This document shows, in pieces, positions 31,521 to 41,607 of a stretch of 64,000 bases of DNA. The notes under the pieces are model-generated. The model saw nothing but the letters and a program-made list of their open reading frames with translations. It did no database searches and was not told where the DNA came from. Every line of letters begins with the position of its first letter. Positions within the stretch are counted from its first letter, which is position 1. Made by a program: the position numbers and the translations under genes. Origin of the DNA: Nemertoderma westbladi (lineage: Eukaryota; Xenacoelomorpha; Nemertodermatida; Nemertodermatidae); assembly GCA_032718475.1 (NCBI GenBank), contig JAUCBJ010000806.1:26589-90588 (forward strand), read 5' to 3'.

Positions 31521-34469
31521 TTACTCCCGGTATCGCTTCGAAAGTGGTCCCACTGAGTGTCCCTCCTGTCTCCCTCTAGTAGCATCCCACAAGATCATCT
31601 TCATTGCACGCGGCACGTGTTCCCCCAGAAAGTCCCTGAATTCGATCCTATTTTCTGGTGACCATCTGTCCAGATATCTTTGGGTGTTGATGACCCCTCC
31701 GTATGGTGCCGCTGTCGCTACATCCTGATATGTGAATGGTAGTCTCATCTTGGTGATCTGCTGGTAGGCTTCTATATTAATGTTGAAGAAGCCCCACTGG
31801 AACTCCTGGGCCTTCATCCTTTGTCGTGTCCTGACTCTGACGTTGGCCCACTCCTCGAAAATATGGAATTTCTCCTCATCATCCATCCAGTCGCACTGGC
31901 GCTTGTGTGTAGACTCGCGGCAGTAAAGAAACGCCGTCCCCTTCTGGAAACGGTATAGACAGTTATTTTGCTGATGGGTTAATCTCCCACAGTAATCGCA
32001 ACCGTGCATCATTGTCTCCTGCCCCAAGTCGTCCTCTGCTCCACGTGGCCTCCTGGGTCTATGGAGCCGCTGATAGGTAAACATCTGGACAATGTCTTCC
32101 CTACCCATATCGATGTCCTCCTCCACCCTAGGGCCTCGGCATCGTTTCTCCAAACACTACTCGTGGTGCCGTCCCCAGTTGCTTGCCCAGCCGGATCGTA
32201 CTCGCCGCAAAGTCCATTGCCGGCTCCCCGTGCTCCCTTGGGCAGCCTTGAATAGGCTTTCCAGGATTTGGAAGTCACCGAGAATTAATCGGAAACTTAA
32301 GGTCCGATTATTTGGAGCAGCAGTAGTTCCAGTACTCCTCTACAGGAGTCCATGCTGGGCTCTAACTGCTGAGGACACCAAATCTCTGGATGGCACATTC
32401 ACAAGAATGCTACGCCGGGTTCATTGTGTCAAGTACAATGCACACATCTCCAACCAGACACTAAATAACATTGGAGGTGTCTCATTGGTTCCCCCAAGCT
32501 TGACACTAGAACAAAATCGCCTCCGCTTTGCAGGACATTGCTTTCGCCATGAGGACCAGCCAGTGCATAATCTTGTACTTTGTCAGCCTCATGGAGTGAA
32601 TAAGCATGGTGGACAGCCCATGACTTTCTTGAGACGCATCTTAAAGGACACTGGCCTTCAAGATGCGGATGATCTAGCAAATGTCATGGGTGATAGTGAG
32701 TTGTGGCGGTGTAATTTTGTTGACAAGCCGGCACAGCATTCTTAAAAATGCAGCTGCAATGCAGCATGCCGATCCTAGTAGTAGTAGTAGTGCTCCCAGG
32801 TCCGCTTACTGGGTTTGTCCCAGAAGGCTCTCGCCCCGCTGGCCATCACCACTCTCCCGTCCACCCAGTCTGTGTCTGAGTGGCCGATCCTTGCTATTAG
32901 TGGCATCTCACCGAACTCGTCCTCCTCCTCTTCCCCTGCCGGGGGCATAATCCCCTCTATCGGTGGCATCGCCCCAAACTTGTCCTCTTCCCACAGTGGG
33001 GAGCCCAGTTAACCCACTGTGTCCTTTTCTGCCCTGGTATCCTCCCATAGCCTTCCACCCTTCTACCTCCCTCAGTCTCTTCCTTCCGATGTTGCCCTCA
33101 GACCCTGCTGGCATGGGCATTCTTTGCAACCCCGATGTTGACTGTGTCAGTGTTTCTTCCATCCAACCCAGTTTGTCCCCCAGTCGAAACTCGTCTGAGG
33201 TCTCCGATCCCCACCTCAGCTCATCCAAGTCCTGGGCTTCGAACTCATAATTCTCTCTCCTTATATCCGCCTCTCTGCCCGCTGCCTCCCTTCTCTCTCT
33301 CCTGGCGACCTCCTCTAGTCTCTTCTCCTTGACCCTATCCGCATCCAGTTTCCTCCATCGCCTGTACGGTGTGTCTACCTCTCTACCCACTAGGTGTCGG
33401 GTATTGTAATATACCGACTCGCCCTTCAGCCCCGGGTGGTCTACAAGACCTTCTAGGGCCACCTTAAAGGCTCCCCTGTGGATCAGAGGTGATCCCGATT
33501 GTAGAAATGCAATCGGCTCCCTCCCGATAATCACCGTAATGAATAGGTTTAATAAACCTATCATTATCCAATCCTCCTGTAGGATATATCTCTTCTGATA
33601 TAACTTTATCGCTCCCTTCCTGAAGTGATATAGTTCTTCCTTTCCTGGTCTCGCTCCCCACTTGAGCGAGTTCGCAAGTTCCGCTCCGTATTCTTCCCAG
33701 AACTTGTTCCAGTCCATCGGCTTGTGGCAAACGAGTCCCATCAGTTGGCCCATCGCCACGGCTCCGCTATGTCCCATGTTGTCCACCAATCCCAATCCCT
33801 CTGGTTTCGTCATAGCCATGTAGACTACCTGCATGTCCAGAAGATTGGAGGTGCCCGGTCCAGTATTTCTATCCGCGTCGTCGCGTATCGCCGATCCCAC
33901 TGTGATCGTAATTTTCTGTTTTACTAGCTCCTGCACCGCCTTCGGCAACTGGTTTAACTTCGGCCCGCTTTTCTTTCCGTCGGTCCCTAGGTTGAATAGA
34001 ACGATATCTCCGTTTTGCGCTGCTAAGTGCAGCAATATAGTTCTAGCCAATCCTCCCGACCCCATTTTCGAGCCCTCGCTATCCTCCACAGTCCCTTTGT
34101 CGTCCATGACCATGTATCCGCCCCTCTCCACGGAATCTACAAATCTCCTCCACTCCTTCCTTGGTGGTTCCCTCAGGTACTTATCCTGAACTTTGCCTCA
34201 TCCCCCTTTACAACGTAGCGAAGATGCTCGTCGATCGTATTGTCCAACGACGGCGTCCTGTAGGTCCCGACCAGTTGCCGCTCGTGCATCTCCCTCAACT
34301 GATCCTGTAGCACGTACGCTTTGTGACCCTTTGGGAGTGGTTTGTTCGTCTCCGTCTTGTTCTCCGGATGCCTCTGCGTGAAATTCACTAGCAACTCCTT
34401 CCTACTCTTCTCCGATTTCCTCTTCTTCACTAGTTTCTCCGCCATCACGAATCTACACACTCTCACCAA
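31521..34469 (-). pseudogene. Gag-like polyprotein of an unclassified retroelement (frameshifted, with RTE-1 inserted)
   Basis: Minus-strand frames follow in order: 34173-34469 (basic N-terminus), 32908-34131 with an in-frame upstream extension to about 34185, 32775-32969 (acidic E-E-E-E-D-E-F-G then K-R-T-W-E-H), and 31521-32153. The RTE-1 copy at 32239-32790 splits the third; removing it and one TGCTCCC copy joins W-E-H to G-E-P-A-M-D in frame. The last part has C-D-Y-C-G-R-L-T-H-Q-Q-N-N-C, an exact C-x2-C-x4-H-x4-C zinc knuckle as in Gag nucleocapsid, plus further Cys/His pairs. The central ~200 residues could be a capsid domain, followed by a charged coiled-coil-like E/R-rich segment. About 900 codons in total with three or more frame breaks. 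The family was not identified; an endogenous viral nucleocapsid is a weaker alternative. Confidence 0.55.
32239..32790 (+). mobile_element. RTE-1, 5'-truncated, with TGCTCCC target duplication
   Basis: Contains only the last ~180 codons of the ORF (from A-A-L-N-R-L-S-R), the short 3' UTR and a tail of five TAG repeats. TGCTCCC occurs at both sides (32231-32237 and 32791-32797). A few substitutions relative to the full copy (such as CGCCAT for CGCCGT) leave the frame open to its normal TAA near 32743. Confidence 0.95.
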
Positions 34470-34811
34470 ACTGGTTGGGCCTTAGAAAGGCTCAGTTAAG
34501 GTAAGAGGGTTATCAAACGGAATGTTATGCTATGTTCTTGCTATATTTTGTACAAATATTCCCCCTATGTGCCAATTTTTCATTAAATTTACAATTTTGT
34601 CCGTTGCTTTTTATTAATGATTCTAGTATTTTCTCCCCCAGTTGCTATAATTTGCTAATTTTATTACTATTTATTTATATTCTCCCCTACATGTGCTATT
34701 ATACTATCTGCCAACTGATTACTTACTTAAGTAATCCATTCCTACTTGTATACAGATAAGACTAGCTACAGTTTTCTTGTTGCCATACTAACTTCCTACC
34801 AGACAGTTTCC
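34470..34811. other. Spacer upstream of the Gag-like frame
   Basis: AT-rich sequence with no reading frame of note. It could include the untranslated leader of the Gag-like element. Confidence 0.45.
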
Positions 34812-34822
34812 TGGCTCTATAA

Positions 34823-34896
34823 ATTGTGCAATTTTTGTCGATAAGCTGGCTCAGCATTCTTAAAAATGCAGCTGTAATGCAGCATGCTGATCCTAG
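34823..34896 (+). mobile_element. 74-bp RTE-1 insertion with 11-bp target duplication
   Basis: Only the final codons, stop, 3' UTR and GATCCTAG end of RTE-1 are present, flanked by TGGCTCTATAA on both sides (34812-34822 and 34897-34907). The duplication marks a genuine retrotransposition event that stopped after about 74 nt. Confidence 0.93.
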
Positions 34897-34989
34897 TGGC
34901 TCTATAATAATACCCTTAGTCTGCACTACAGGCTATGCGCTACAGTAGTCTAGTTCGTGCGGCCTACATGGTCTATTCTACTATGCCTA

Positions 34990-35410
34990 CATGCCCCCCC
35001 TTAACTCCTCACGTGGCGCCCTAAGTGAGCACAAGTTTACGGTACTATGTACCCCTCAACTATGGTATGCGTACATACCCCCCTCAACTCCTCACGTGGC
35101 ACCCTCAGTGCCCACAAGTTTATGGTACTGTGTACCCCTCAACCACGGTATGCGTACATACCCCCCCTCAACTCCTCACTTGGCGCCCTCAGTGCCCACA
35201 AGTTTACGGTACTGTGTACCCCTCAACTACGGTATGCGTACATATCCCCCTCAACTCCTCACATGGTGCCCTCAGTGCCCACAAGTTTACGGTACTGTGT
35301 ACCCCTCAACTATGGTATGCATACATACCCCCGCTCAACTCCTCAATTGGCACCCTCAGTGCCCACAAGTTTACGGTACTATGTATGTACCCTTCTATTA
35401 TGGTATGCAT
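34990..35410. repeat. 83/84-bp tandem repeat, about five copies
   Basis: The unit includes AACTCCTCACGTGGCGCCCT, GTGCCCACAAGTTTACGG, TACTGTGTACCCCTCAAC and TATGGTATGCGTACATACCCC. AACTCCTCA starts at 35003, 35086, 35170, 35253 and 35337, giving periods of 83 and 84 bp. The last copy runs into the C-terminal codons of the protease frame. Confidence 0.93.
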
Positions 35411-35936
35411 ACATACCAGTCCTCATCTCCTCGATATTATCCAGGTACCGGTATTGCTCAACCTCGATCTTTGTGAGTCGCCCGGCGTTAATATTGATCG
35501 ATGCTATTATCTGAATGGGTTCAATGGTAGCCCCATAGTCGCACCCTGGTGTTATCGCTGCTATCTCGCATCGCCCCGTCCTCCTTTTCATGACCTCATC
35601 CTTACTGGAAATAGTGGTTACCGCCATCTTGCTTGGCTTCGTCTGTAACCCTATCCTTTTGGCCACCCAACTTTCTGCTAGCGTGAACGCTGCTCCGCTA
35701 TCGACCAGCATTAGCGTCATAACCAATAGCTCGTTTTCCCCTATTATTCTCACTGGTACCACTCCGAGTAGTACCGTTCCCCTTTTCGTTGCTCCCATGG
35801 TGCTTGTCGCCATCGTCTGACCTCCAGTCCCATCAGTCTTGCCATATTTTATCGGCGGTTCCTGGCACTCATCCTCAACACCAATTTTGCGCCCTTCAAT
35901 GACAGGCAGGTGTGTCCGCTTGACTCCATGATACAT
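35379..35936 (-). pseudogene. Retropepsin-like aspartic protease fragment of a retroelement
   Basis: A minus-strand frame of 185 codons. It contains L-M-L-V-D-S-G-A-A-F-T-L-A-E-S-W-V-A, the active-site D-S/T-G-A loop of retroviral-type proteases, preceded by V-L-L-G-V-V-P-V-R-I. The spacing resembles BEL/Pao proteases (hydrophobic strand, D-S-G, then A-x-x-L/I-G-L). It ends inside the 83-bp repeat array. On this strand it lies upstream of the Gag-like frames, opposite to normal gag-PR order, so it is probably from a second copy or a rearranged one. Confidence 0.6.
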
Positions 35937-36012
35937 GGAACTCTAAACATGGAAACCCAGTTGTAAACCCGGAAACCGAACGCAAGTAGGTGTTGTTGCA
36001 TCTGTAATCGGA

Positions 36013-36500
36013 ATGGCCTCTACTAGGATCGGCATGCCGAATTGCCGCTGCATTTTTAAGAATGCTGTACCAACTTGTCGACAAAATTGCGCTGCCACAA
36101 TTCCCTATCACCCATGACATTTGCTAGATCATCCGCATCTTCAAGGCCAGTGTCCTTTAAGATGCGTCTCAAGAATGTTAAGGGCTGTCCACCATGCTTA
36201 TTCACTCCATGAGGCTGCCAAAGAACAAGATTATGCACTGGCTGGTCCTCACGGCGAAAGCAATGTCCTGCAAAGCGGAGGCGACTTTGGTCTAGTGTCA
36301 AGCTTGGGGGAACCAATGAGACACCTCCAATGTTATTTAGTGTCTGGTTGAAGATGTGTGCCTTGTACTTGACACAATGAACCCGGCGTAGCATTCTTGT
36401 GAATGGGCCGGCCATTCAGAGATTTGGTGTCCTCAGCAGTTAGAGTCCAGCATGGACTCCCATAGAGGAGTACTGGAACTACTGTGCTCTAAATAATCGG
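36013..36500 (-). mobile_element. RTE-1, 5'-truncated, minus strand
   Basis: The tail (CTACTAGGATCGGCATGCC) lies at 36013. The copy stops within RT C-terminal coding sequence at AAATAATCGG. The open frame 36056-36415 encodes the last ~120 residues. It is more diverged than the 48360 copy (for example a GGCCGGCC change near 36407). Next to it lies a 17-base G run (36522-36538). Confidence 0.9.
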
Positions 36501-36719
36501 AAATTAAACCCTATTAAACCCGGGGGGGGGGGGGGGGGTCAATATGAACCATCCGTGGTTTTTTTATTATACTTCTGAAACAAACGCAGTTGGGAATCTG
36601 AAATTTTAAGACTTTTCCTAAAAATCTATTGTCTTCCTAGTAATGAAAACCGATTTCAAAAATATTGGGTAGTTTTCGAGTTATAGCATCATTTTTTAAC
36701 CCTACTTTTGGCACTTTTT

Positions 36720-37560
36720 TTGAGACGTTTTTTGAAAATTACATTTCATTAAATATGAATTGTATCATTTCTATTTTTGATTTACACCGGTTTTTTGGTG
36801 TTAGCAATTGGATGGAATTCATATAAATTGATTTTGAAATATGTCAATTTTGTAAATTTATTGTTTGAAACTTGTTTTTTACGCAATTGGGGTTTTTGGG
36901 GTTCTGGTTTCGATGAAATATATACGAGTTGCACCAAACGTATCAAACTTTTATTTTTCGGTGCTGTGTACAAATTTTGGCGCAAGCACAAAATTTTGAA
37001 AATCCATTCAATAGATAAAATTGCTTGTGATAATTTATTTCTTGCGTTTTAGAGGTTTATGGCTGTTCTGAATTCAATGGAATATATAATTATCGAACTA
37101 GACATCTCAAACTTGTAATTTTCGGAAGTGGGTGCAAAATGTGTTGCTAGCACCAAATTTTGAAAACCATTAAGTATATCAATTGATTGTGTCACCTTGT
37201 TTCTTGCGTTATACGGGTTTGTCAGGGTTCTGAATTCAATGGAATCAGTAAAAATTTCAAGAGTTTTCAAACTTGTATTTTTCACCGGTGGGTGAAAATT
37301 GTTGTGCCAGCACCAAATTTTGGAAAATAAGCAAATTGATCAGTAGATAGTATCATCTTGTTTTTTGCGTTATACGGGTTTATGAGGGTCCTGAATCCGA
37401 TGTAATCAATAAAAACAGCACTGAACATCGCAAACTTGTACTTGTTGGTGATGGGTACAAAATTTGGTGCTAGCACCAAAATTTGCCTAATTGCGCCGAA
37501 AAATACAAGTAGCAATGATCTGGCATATTAGAAATGTATTCCATTAGAATCAGCGCCCTA
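36720..37560. repeat. ~161-bp diverged tandem repeat (about five copies)
   Basis: Landmarks recur at about 161-bp intervals: TTGCGTT near 36880 (as ACGCAATT), 37041, 37203 and 37363; GCACCAAATTTTG near 36972, 37151 and 37309. Each unit also contains TTCTGAATTCAATGGAAT and CAAACTTGTA. Copies are well diverged. Flanking AT-rich sequence runs to 37897. No coding evidence. Confidence 0.75.
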
Positions 37561-37897
37561 GAAAACCTGAAAATGTGAATTTATAGCATCGTATAAGTGA
37601 ATTAAAAATTTTGTGTTCTAACTGAAAAGTGCTGGTTACTTGCTTTTTCATTTTTTTCCTACGCAGAGAGGACTAAACAGCCATTTATAGTAATCATATC
37701 ATTTTTAAATATTTTCCTATGTATTTTGTGCCCCAGAAAACCTGTATAAAAACAATTAGCCGCAAAATGTAACTTTCAAATTTTGCGAAAATTGTGCACT
37801 ACTTGTAATTTTGGTGCTGCAATATAACCACCCCAGTACATTTTTTCGAAATTTCTTTTTCGGTCGGATCCAGACTAGTTATACCTATGTACAAAGT

Positions 37898-38275
37898 CCT
37901 CAACTGAAGAGCCGTTGGGCTCCCTCTAGTGATTCTGAGACTACTCCTAAGTCATCCGCAAAGTCTAGATCAGTTAGGTACTTGGCAGGATTTCCTCGAC
38001 ACTCAGTGTGGACATGAGAACAATCTACTCCTGACCAGCCATTGGTAGATCACCATCTGCCTGGCCAGTCCATATACCCCTGCACCTGCAGCCAAGTATA
38101 TGGGTCCTTAATCCAGGACCAAGGGCGTCCTTATCCCAGAACGAAGGGGATCCTAGTTACAGGACCAGATTTGCCATAGTAAGATGGTCTATGCAGCCAC
38201 AGGTGGCACCTCCTTTATGCTGCATGGAGGTGGCAAGTTTTCTTGATCAATGACCTAGAATACCTGACCTGACCT
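37898..38275 (-). mobile_element. RTE-1 with large internal deletion, minus strand
   Basis: About 100 bp from the RT palm (GGCTCCCTCTAGTGATTCTG ... GGCAGGATTTCCTCGAC) is fused to the 5' region (GTGGACATGAGAACAATC ... CCTGACCTGACC). More than 2.5 kb is missing between them. It cuts off the integrase end of the gypsy remnant at 38276. Confidence 0.88.
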
Positions 38276-39077
38276 CAAGCCTCAGGAATGGCCTCGGGCC
38301 TACGTGTGAACCTATCTACTATAGTAAATATGTAAGTGCAACCATTAGATTGAGGCAGAGAGACAACCAGATCTACATGGATTGATGCAAACCGACGGTC
38401 AGGAGTTGGGAATTGCTGAAGTGGTGACGAAATGTGGGTTTGTACCTTGGCCCTTTGACATTGCATTGGAGGCATGTTCGAGTCCAAAGTCCTATATCTT
38501 TGTATAGGCAGTACCAGACAAAGCATTCAGCTATCAGCTTACGAGTAGCCCGAATCCCTGGGTGAGAAATTGAATGTAGGCTATTGAATATATTTCGGCG
38601 CCAAGAGGTCGGAACGATGGGTCGTGGACGTGTTGTCGAAATGTCACAAACGATAGTAGAGGAACTCCCGGCAATTGGGATATCTGCCAAAACCATGTTA
38701 ATAGCTGCGCTGCGATATGATTGGACTTCTTTGTCAACTGTTTGAGCCAGTGCCATGGCAGAAAAAATCAATGCAGTATTGACTATCAATCGCATTAATT
38801 TGTACCCATGATAGATGGAGCCTGATATGTGTCTAACATCTGTGGTTAATTCTGAAATATATGATAAGTGTCGAGTTTGGCATGGTGTGTGGGACTGTGA
38901 ATTTCCTTTAATAGCATATGTTAATGGTTTATGGTCTGTGAGAGCATGAAACGGGCGTCCCTCAAGATATTGAAAGTGACGTATAGAAAGGTAGAGTGCT
39001 AACAATTCACGATCAAATGCACTATATGGGTCGCAGCTGGTTTCAGCTTCTTGGAGAAGAAAGCCAATGGGCGCCAC
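38276..39077 (-). pseudogene. Gypsy RNase H and integrase portion
   Basis: The frame 38373-39077 begins in RNase H: Y-S-A-F-D-R-E-L-L-A-L-Y, R-H-F-Q-Y-L-E-G-R, and H-A-L-T-D-H-K-P-L-T-Y-A with the catalytic Glu and Asp. It then passes to an integrase HHCC zinc region (H-P-G-I-R-A-T-R-K-L-I and C-L-Q-C-N). The frame 38275-38526 has the integrase core start H-V-D-L-V and I-V-D-R-F-T-R-R-P-E-A-I-P. The catalytic core downstream of that is missing. One frameshift separates the two frames. Confidence 0.88.
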
Positions 39078-39930
39078 ATGCCATTGGTGTATTGTTCTAA
39101 TGTCCCTCCAACTGCAACATTTGAAGCGTCAAAAGTAAGCGAAGTTGGTGCTGTACCAGATGGATGTACTAATATTGCAGCATTAGCCAGTGCATTTTTA
39201 GCATTCTGAAATGCCTGTTGTTGGCGAACTTCCCACAGAAATTCCGACTTGGATGCTAGAATCTCTTGAGGGGGGTGTAACATTTCTGCTGCATGCGGAT
39301 TGAACCTATGATAATAGTTTATCATACCTAAAATCTCATGTAATGATTGTCGTGTTTTTGGTACAGGAAATTTCCGCTTCGACCCTTGATGGAACAGGAG
39401 CAATACCCAGTGCAGAAACATGGTAACCGAGGAAGTCAATTTCTGGAACACCGAATGATCAGGCCATTATCTTGTAGATGCATAAACAAGATACGCAGAT
39501 GCCGACGGTGCTGGGCATCAGAGGAACTCGATACAAGGATGTCGTCCAAATAGATAAATATAAAATCTAAACCTTGGCAAACATTATTGATAAAACGCTG
39601 GAAGGTTTGTGCAGCATTGGTAAGTCCATATGGCATTCTTAAAAATTCGATCAGCCCAAAATGAGTTATTACAGTTGTTTTAGGAATATCCTTAGGATCT
39701 ATTGGAATTTGATTATAGGCTTTAACTAAATCAATCTTTGAGAATATAGTTGCACCTTCAAGGAATGCGGTGGAATCTTGAATATTGAGACAGGGTACCT
39801 GTCTGGCTGGGTCATCTCATTTAACTTTCTATAATCATCACATGGTCGCTATAAACCAGAGCCTTGTGGAGGTTTGGGGACCATGTGCAAGGGGGAAGCC
39901 CATGAACTTGAGGACCGTCGTATTATTCCC
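38999..39930 (-). pseudogene. Gypsy reverse transcriptase
   Basis: The palm frame 39436-39636 has M-P-Y-G-L-T-N-A-A-Q-T-F-Q-R and the catalytic F-I-Y-L-D-D-I-L-V. Upstream in frame lie F-S-K-I-D-L-V-K-A-Y and the D-D-Y-R-K-L-N motif, after an in-frame stop where P-K-P-P-Q-G-S-G-L is followed by TAG near 39851. Downstream (38999-39451) lie L-G-M-I-N-Y-Y-H-R-F and a connection domain. Frame breaks near 39440 and 39790. Confidence 0.88.
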
Positions 39931-40238
39931 AAACATTCCATTTCTTTGAATTCTTGTTTAGCAATTGCCAATTTTTCGGTTGACAAGCGCGGTTGTTTGC
40001 TGAAGGTTGGTGGTCCAGTCATTTCAATATGGTGTACAACATTATGGACAAGTCATCCTTTTGGAAACGTGGAGTGATTATACCTGGAAACTCGTATAGG
40101 ATCTTAGAGAAGTCATTATGTATGATTCCAGCGATCTTTACAGATATGACAGGGGTAGGTTTGGAAGACAAATGCACTGAAGTACTAATGTAAGTTTGTG
40201 CATCAATCAACTTAGACCCATGTAAGTCGATTAATATC

Positions 40239-40577
40239 TCATGATTGCGAGGGAAATCCGCACCCAATAATGGTTGAACCACCTGCAATGGTAAAATTCC
40301 AAGTAAAATGATGCCCAAGTCCTATATCAAATGAAATACGACCCTTTCCATAAGTCGCAATATTGGTAGAGTTGGCTGCCACTAGAGAAGTTGGTTGTTT
40401 GCCTGCCCGTCGATCACATGCTGAGGCAGGGAGAACGCTAACTTCTGCGCCAGAGTCTACCAAAACGTGTTGTTTAGCCCGAAGATTAGTGACATATAAT
40501 AGGTGACTGTTTGGGATAGAGCCGGTGGCACACGTCGGCATTAGTGACTGGCGGGAAAGTTTCCCGAATAAGAGCAA
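40239..40577 (-). pseudogene. Gypsy aspartic protease
   Basis: Contains H-V-L-V-D-S-G-A-E-V-S-V-L-P-A-S, the D-S-G-A active-site loop, then the flap-side I-A-T-Y-G and I-I-G-C-G-F. The L-L-G-A-D-F sequence continues in the adjacent frame (40019-40318), indicating a frameshift. Confidence 0.85.
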
Positions 40578-41215
40578 GGTTGATTACAACTCCTAGCTCT
40601 ATCGCCAAATCTGGCATGATTCCACCAAAGACGTTGTTCCTGTACCCTGTGTTGGGGTGGAATGGCTGGTTGAATATTATAGGTTTTTGAATTTCGAATG
40701 TCATAGTGGAGAGCTGAAACTTCTGCACTCAACTCGGAGAGTTCGTTATTGGCATGGAGAATTGGTTCAGAAGAAACTGCATTTATGAGCTGGCCAAATC
40801 GTGGCTGAACAGCCATCATTCCATCTGCATTGTTGGCCAATTCAACGATTGATTGGCTGGAATATCCAGCCAGAATAGGGCAAATTGCATCCGGCATTCG
40901 CTCTAAGAACAATGTTCGCAACAAATCACCGATATCAGTATCATCCAGTGCATGTCGCATATATCTGAGTAGAGCAGTCGGCTTCCTATCACCAAGTTCC
41001 TGCACTTGGAGGAGTAGTCGCAGACGCTCATGTTTCGAAGGCGTAGTTCTGAAAATTAAAGCGTCTCTTAGCTGTTCATAAGGATCATTGGTCATCACCA
41101 ATTTGGTGGATACAACCAAAGTCAGAATATCTATATCTTTTCTGCTCTTCCAAACAGTACAAAATAATAATACAAAAATACTCCTCATAATATATATAGC
41201 ACTGTATAAACCCAT
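40541..41215 (-). pseudogene. Gypsy Gag (capsid and degenerate zinc knuckle)
   Basis: The capsid-like segment has D-P-Y-E-Q-L-R-D-A-L-I, E-L-G-D-R-K-P-T-A-L-L-R-Y-M-R, and L-L-R-T-L-F-L-E-R-M-P, typical of Ty3/gypsy Gag of metazoans. Near the C-terminus W-N-H-A-R-F-G-D-R-A-R-S-C-N-Q-P-C resembles a C-x2-H-x3-F-G knuckle with its first Cys changed. The 5' end is lost at the RTE-2 junction. Confidence 0.8.
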
Positions 41216-41607
41216 ACAGTGGAGCCGCTACAACACTGACTAAATCACTTGAACAACGCATTGGTGGTTGCTACACAAGACTACTAAGGGCAGCCCTAAA
41301 CATCAGCTGGAGACAACACATGACAAAAGCCGAGCTTTATGGTACAATACCACCTGTATCAACCACCCTCTGTGAATGGAGATTAGATTCAGTGGGCACT
41401 GCTGGTAAAGTAAAGACGAGGTCATACCAGATCTACTTTTCTGGCAACCAACTCATGGAAAGTGTAGTCGTGGACGACCAGCCGTACCATATATAGATCA
41501 ACTTGAAAGGGATACTGAACTTGGGAGAAACGAAATTGCGACAACTATTGAGAACCGGGAAGCCTGGAAGGATCTCATTTCCACTGTCCGAGTTCGCTCG
41601 ACCTAGT
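41216..41607 (+). mobile_element. RTE-2 retrotransposon 3' fragment
   Basis: Uninterrupted counterpart of 16298-17545. It encodes the end of an RTE-type RT (R-A-A-L-N-I-S-W, then F-S-G-H-C-W-type sequence, and R-E-A-W-K-D-L-I-S-T-V-R-V-R-S-T) and finishes with TAG repeats (41602-41615). Frame breaks are present. It has inserted between the gypsy and L2-like remnants. Confidence 0.78.

Larger units (their letters stand above)
38276..41215 (-). mobile_element. Ty3/gypsy LTR retrotransposon remnant, minus strand
   Basis: Gag, protease, RT, RNase H and integrase parts follow in the usual order on the minus strand. Both ends are lost: RTE-1 replaces the end of integrase at 38275 and an RTE-2 fragment replaces the start of gag at 41216. 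No LTRs were found. Several stops and frameshifts show it is dead. Confidence 0.88.

Noticed and set aside
31521-34469. Endogenous negative-strand virus nucleoprotein
   Set aside because: The exact C-x2-C-x4-H-x4-C knuckle points to a retroelement Gag, and I could not recognise any viral nucleoprotein motif; kept only as a weaker alternative.
34991-35648. Plus-strand frames of 150-207 codons over the 83-bp array
   Set aside because: Three overlapping frames repeat the same peptides; they arise from the tandem repeat and lack homology.
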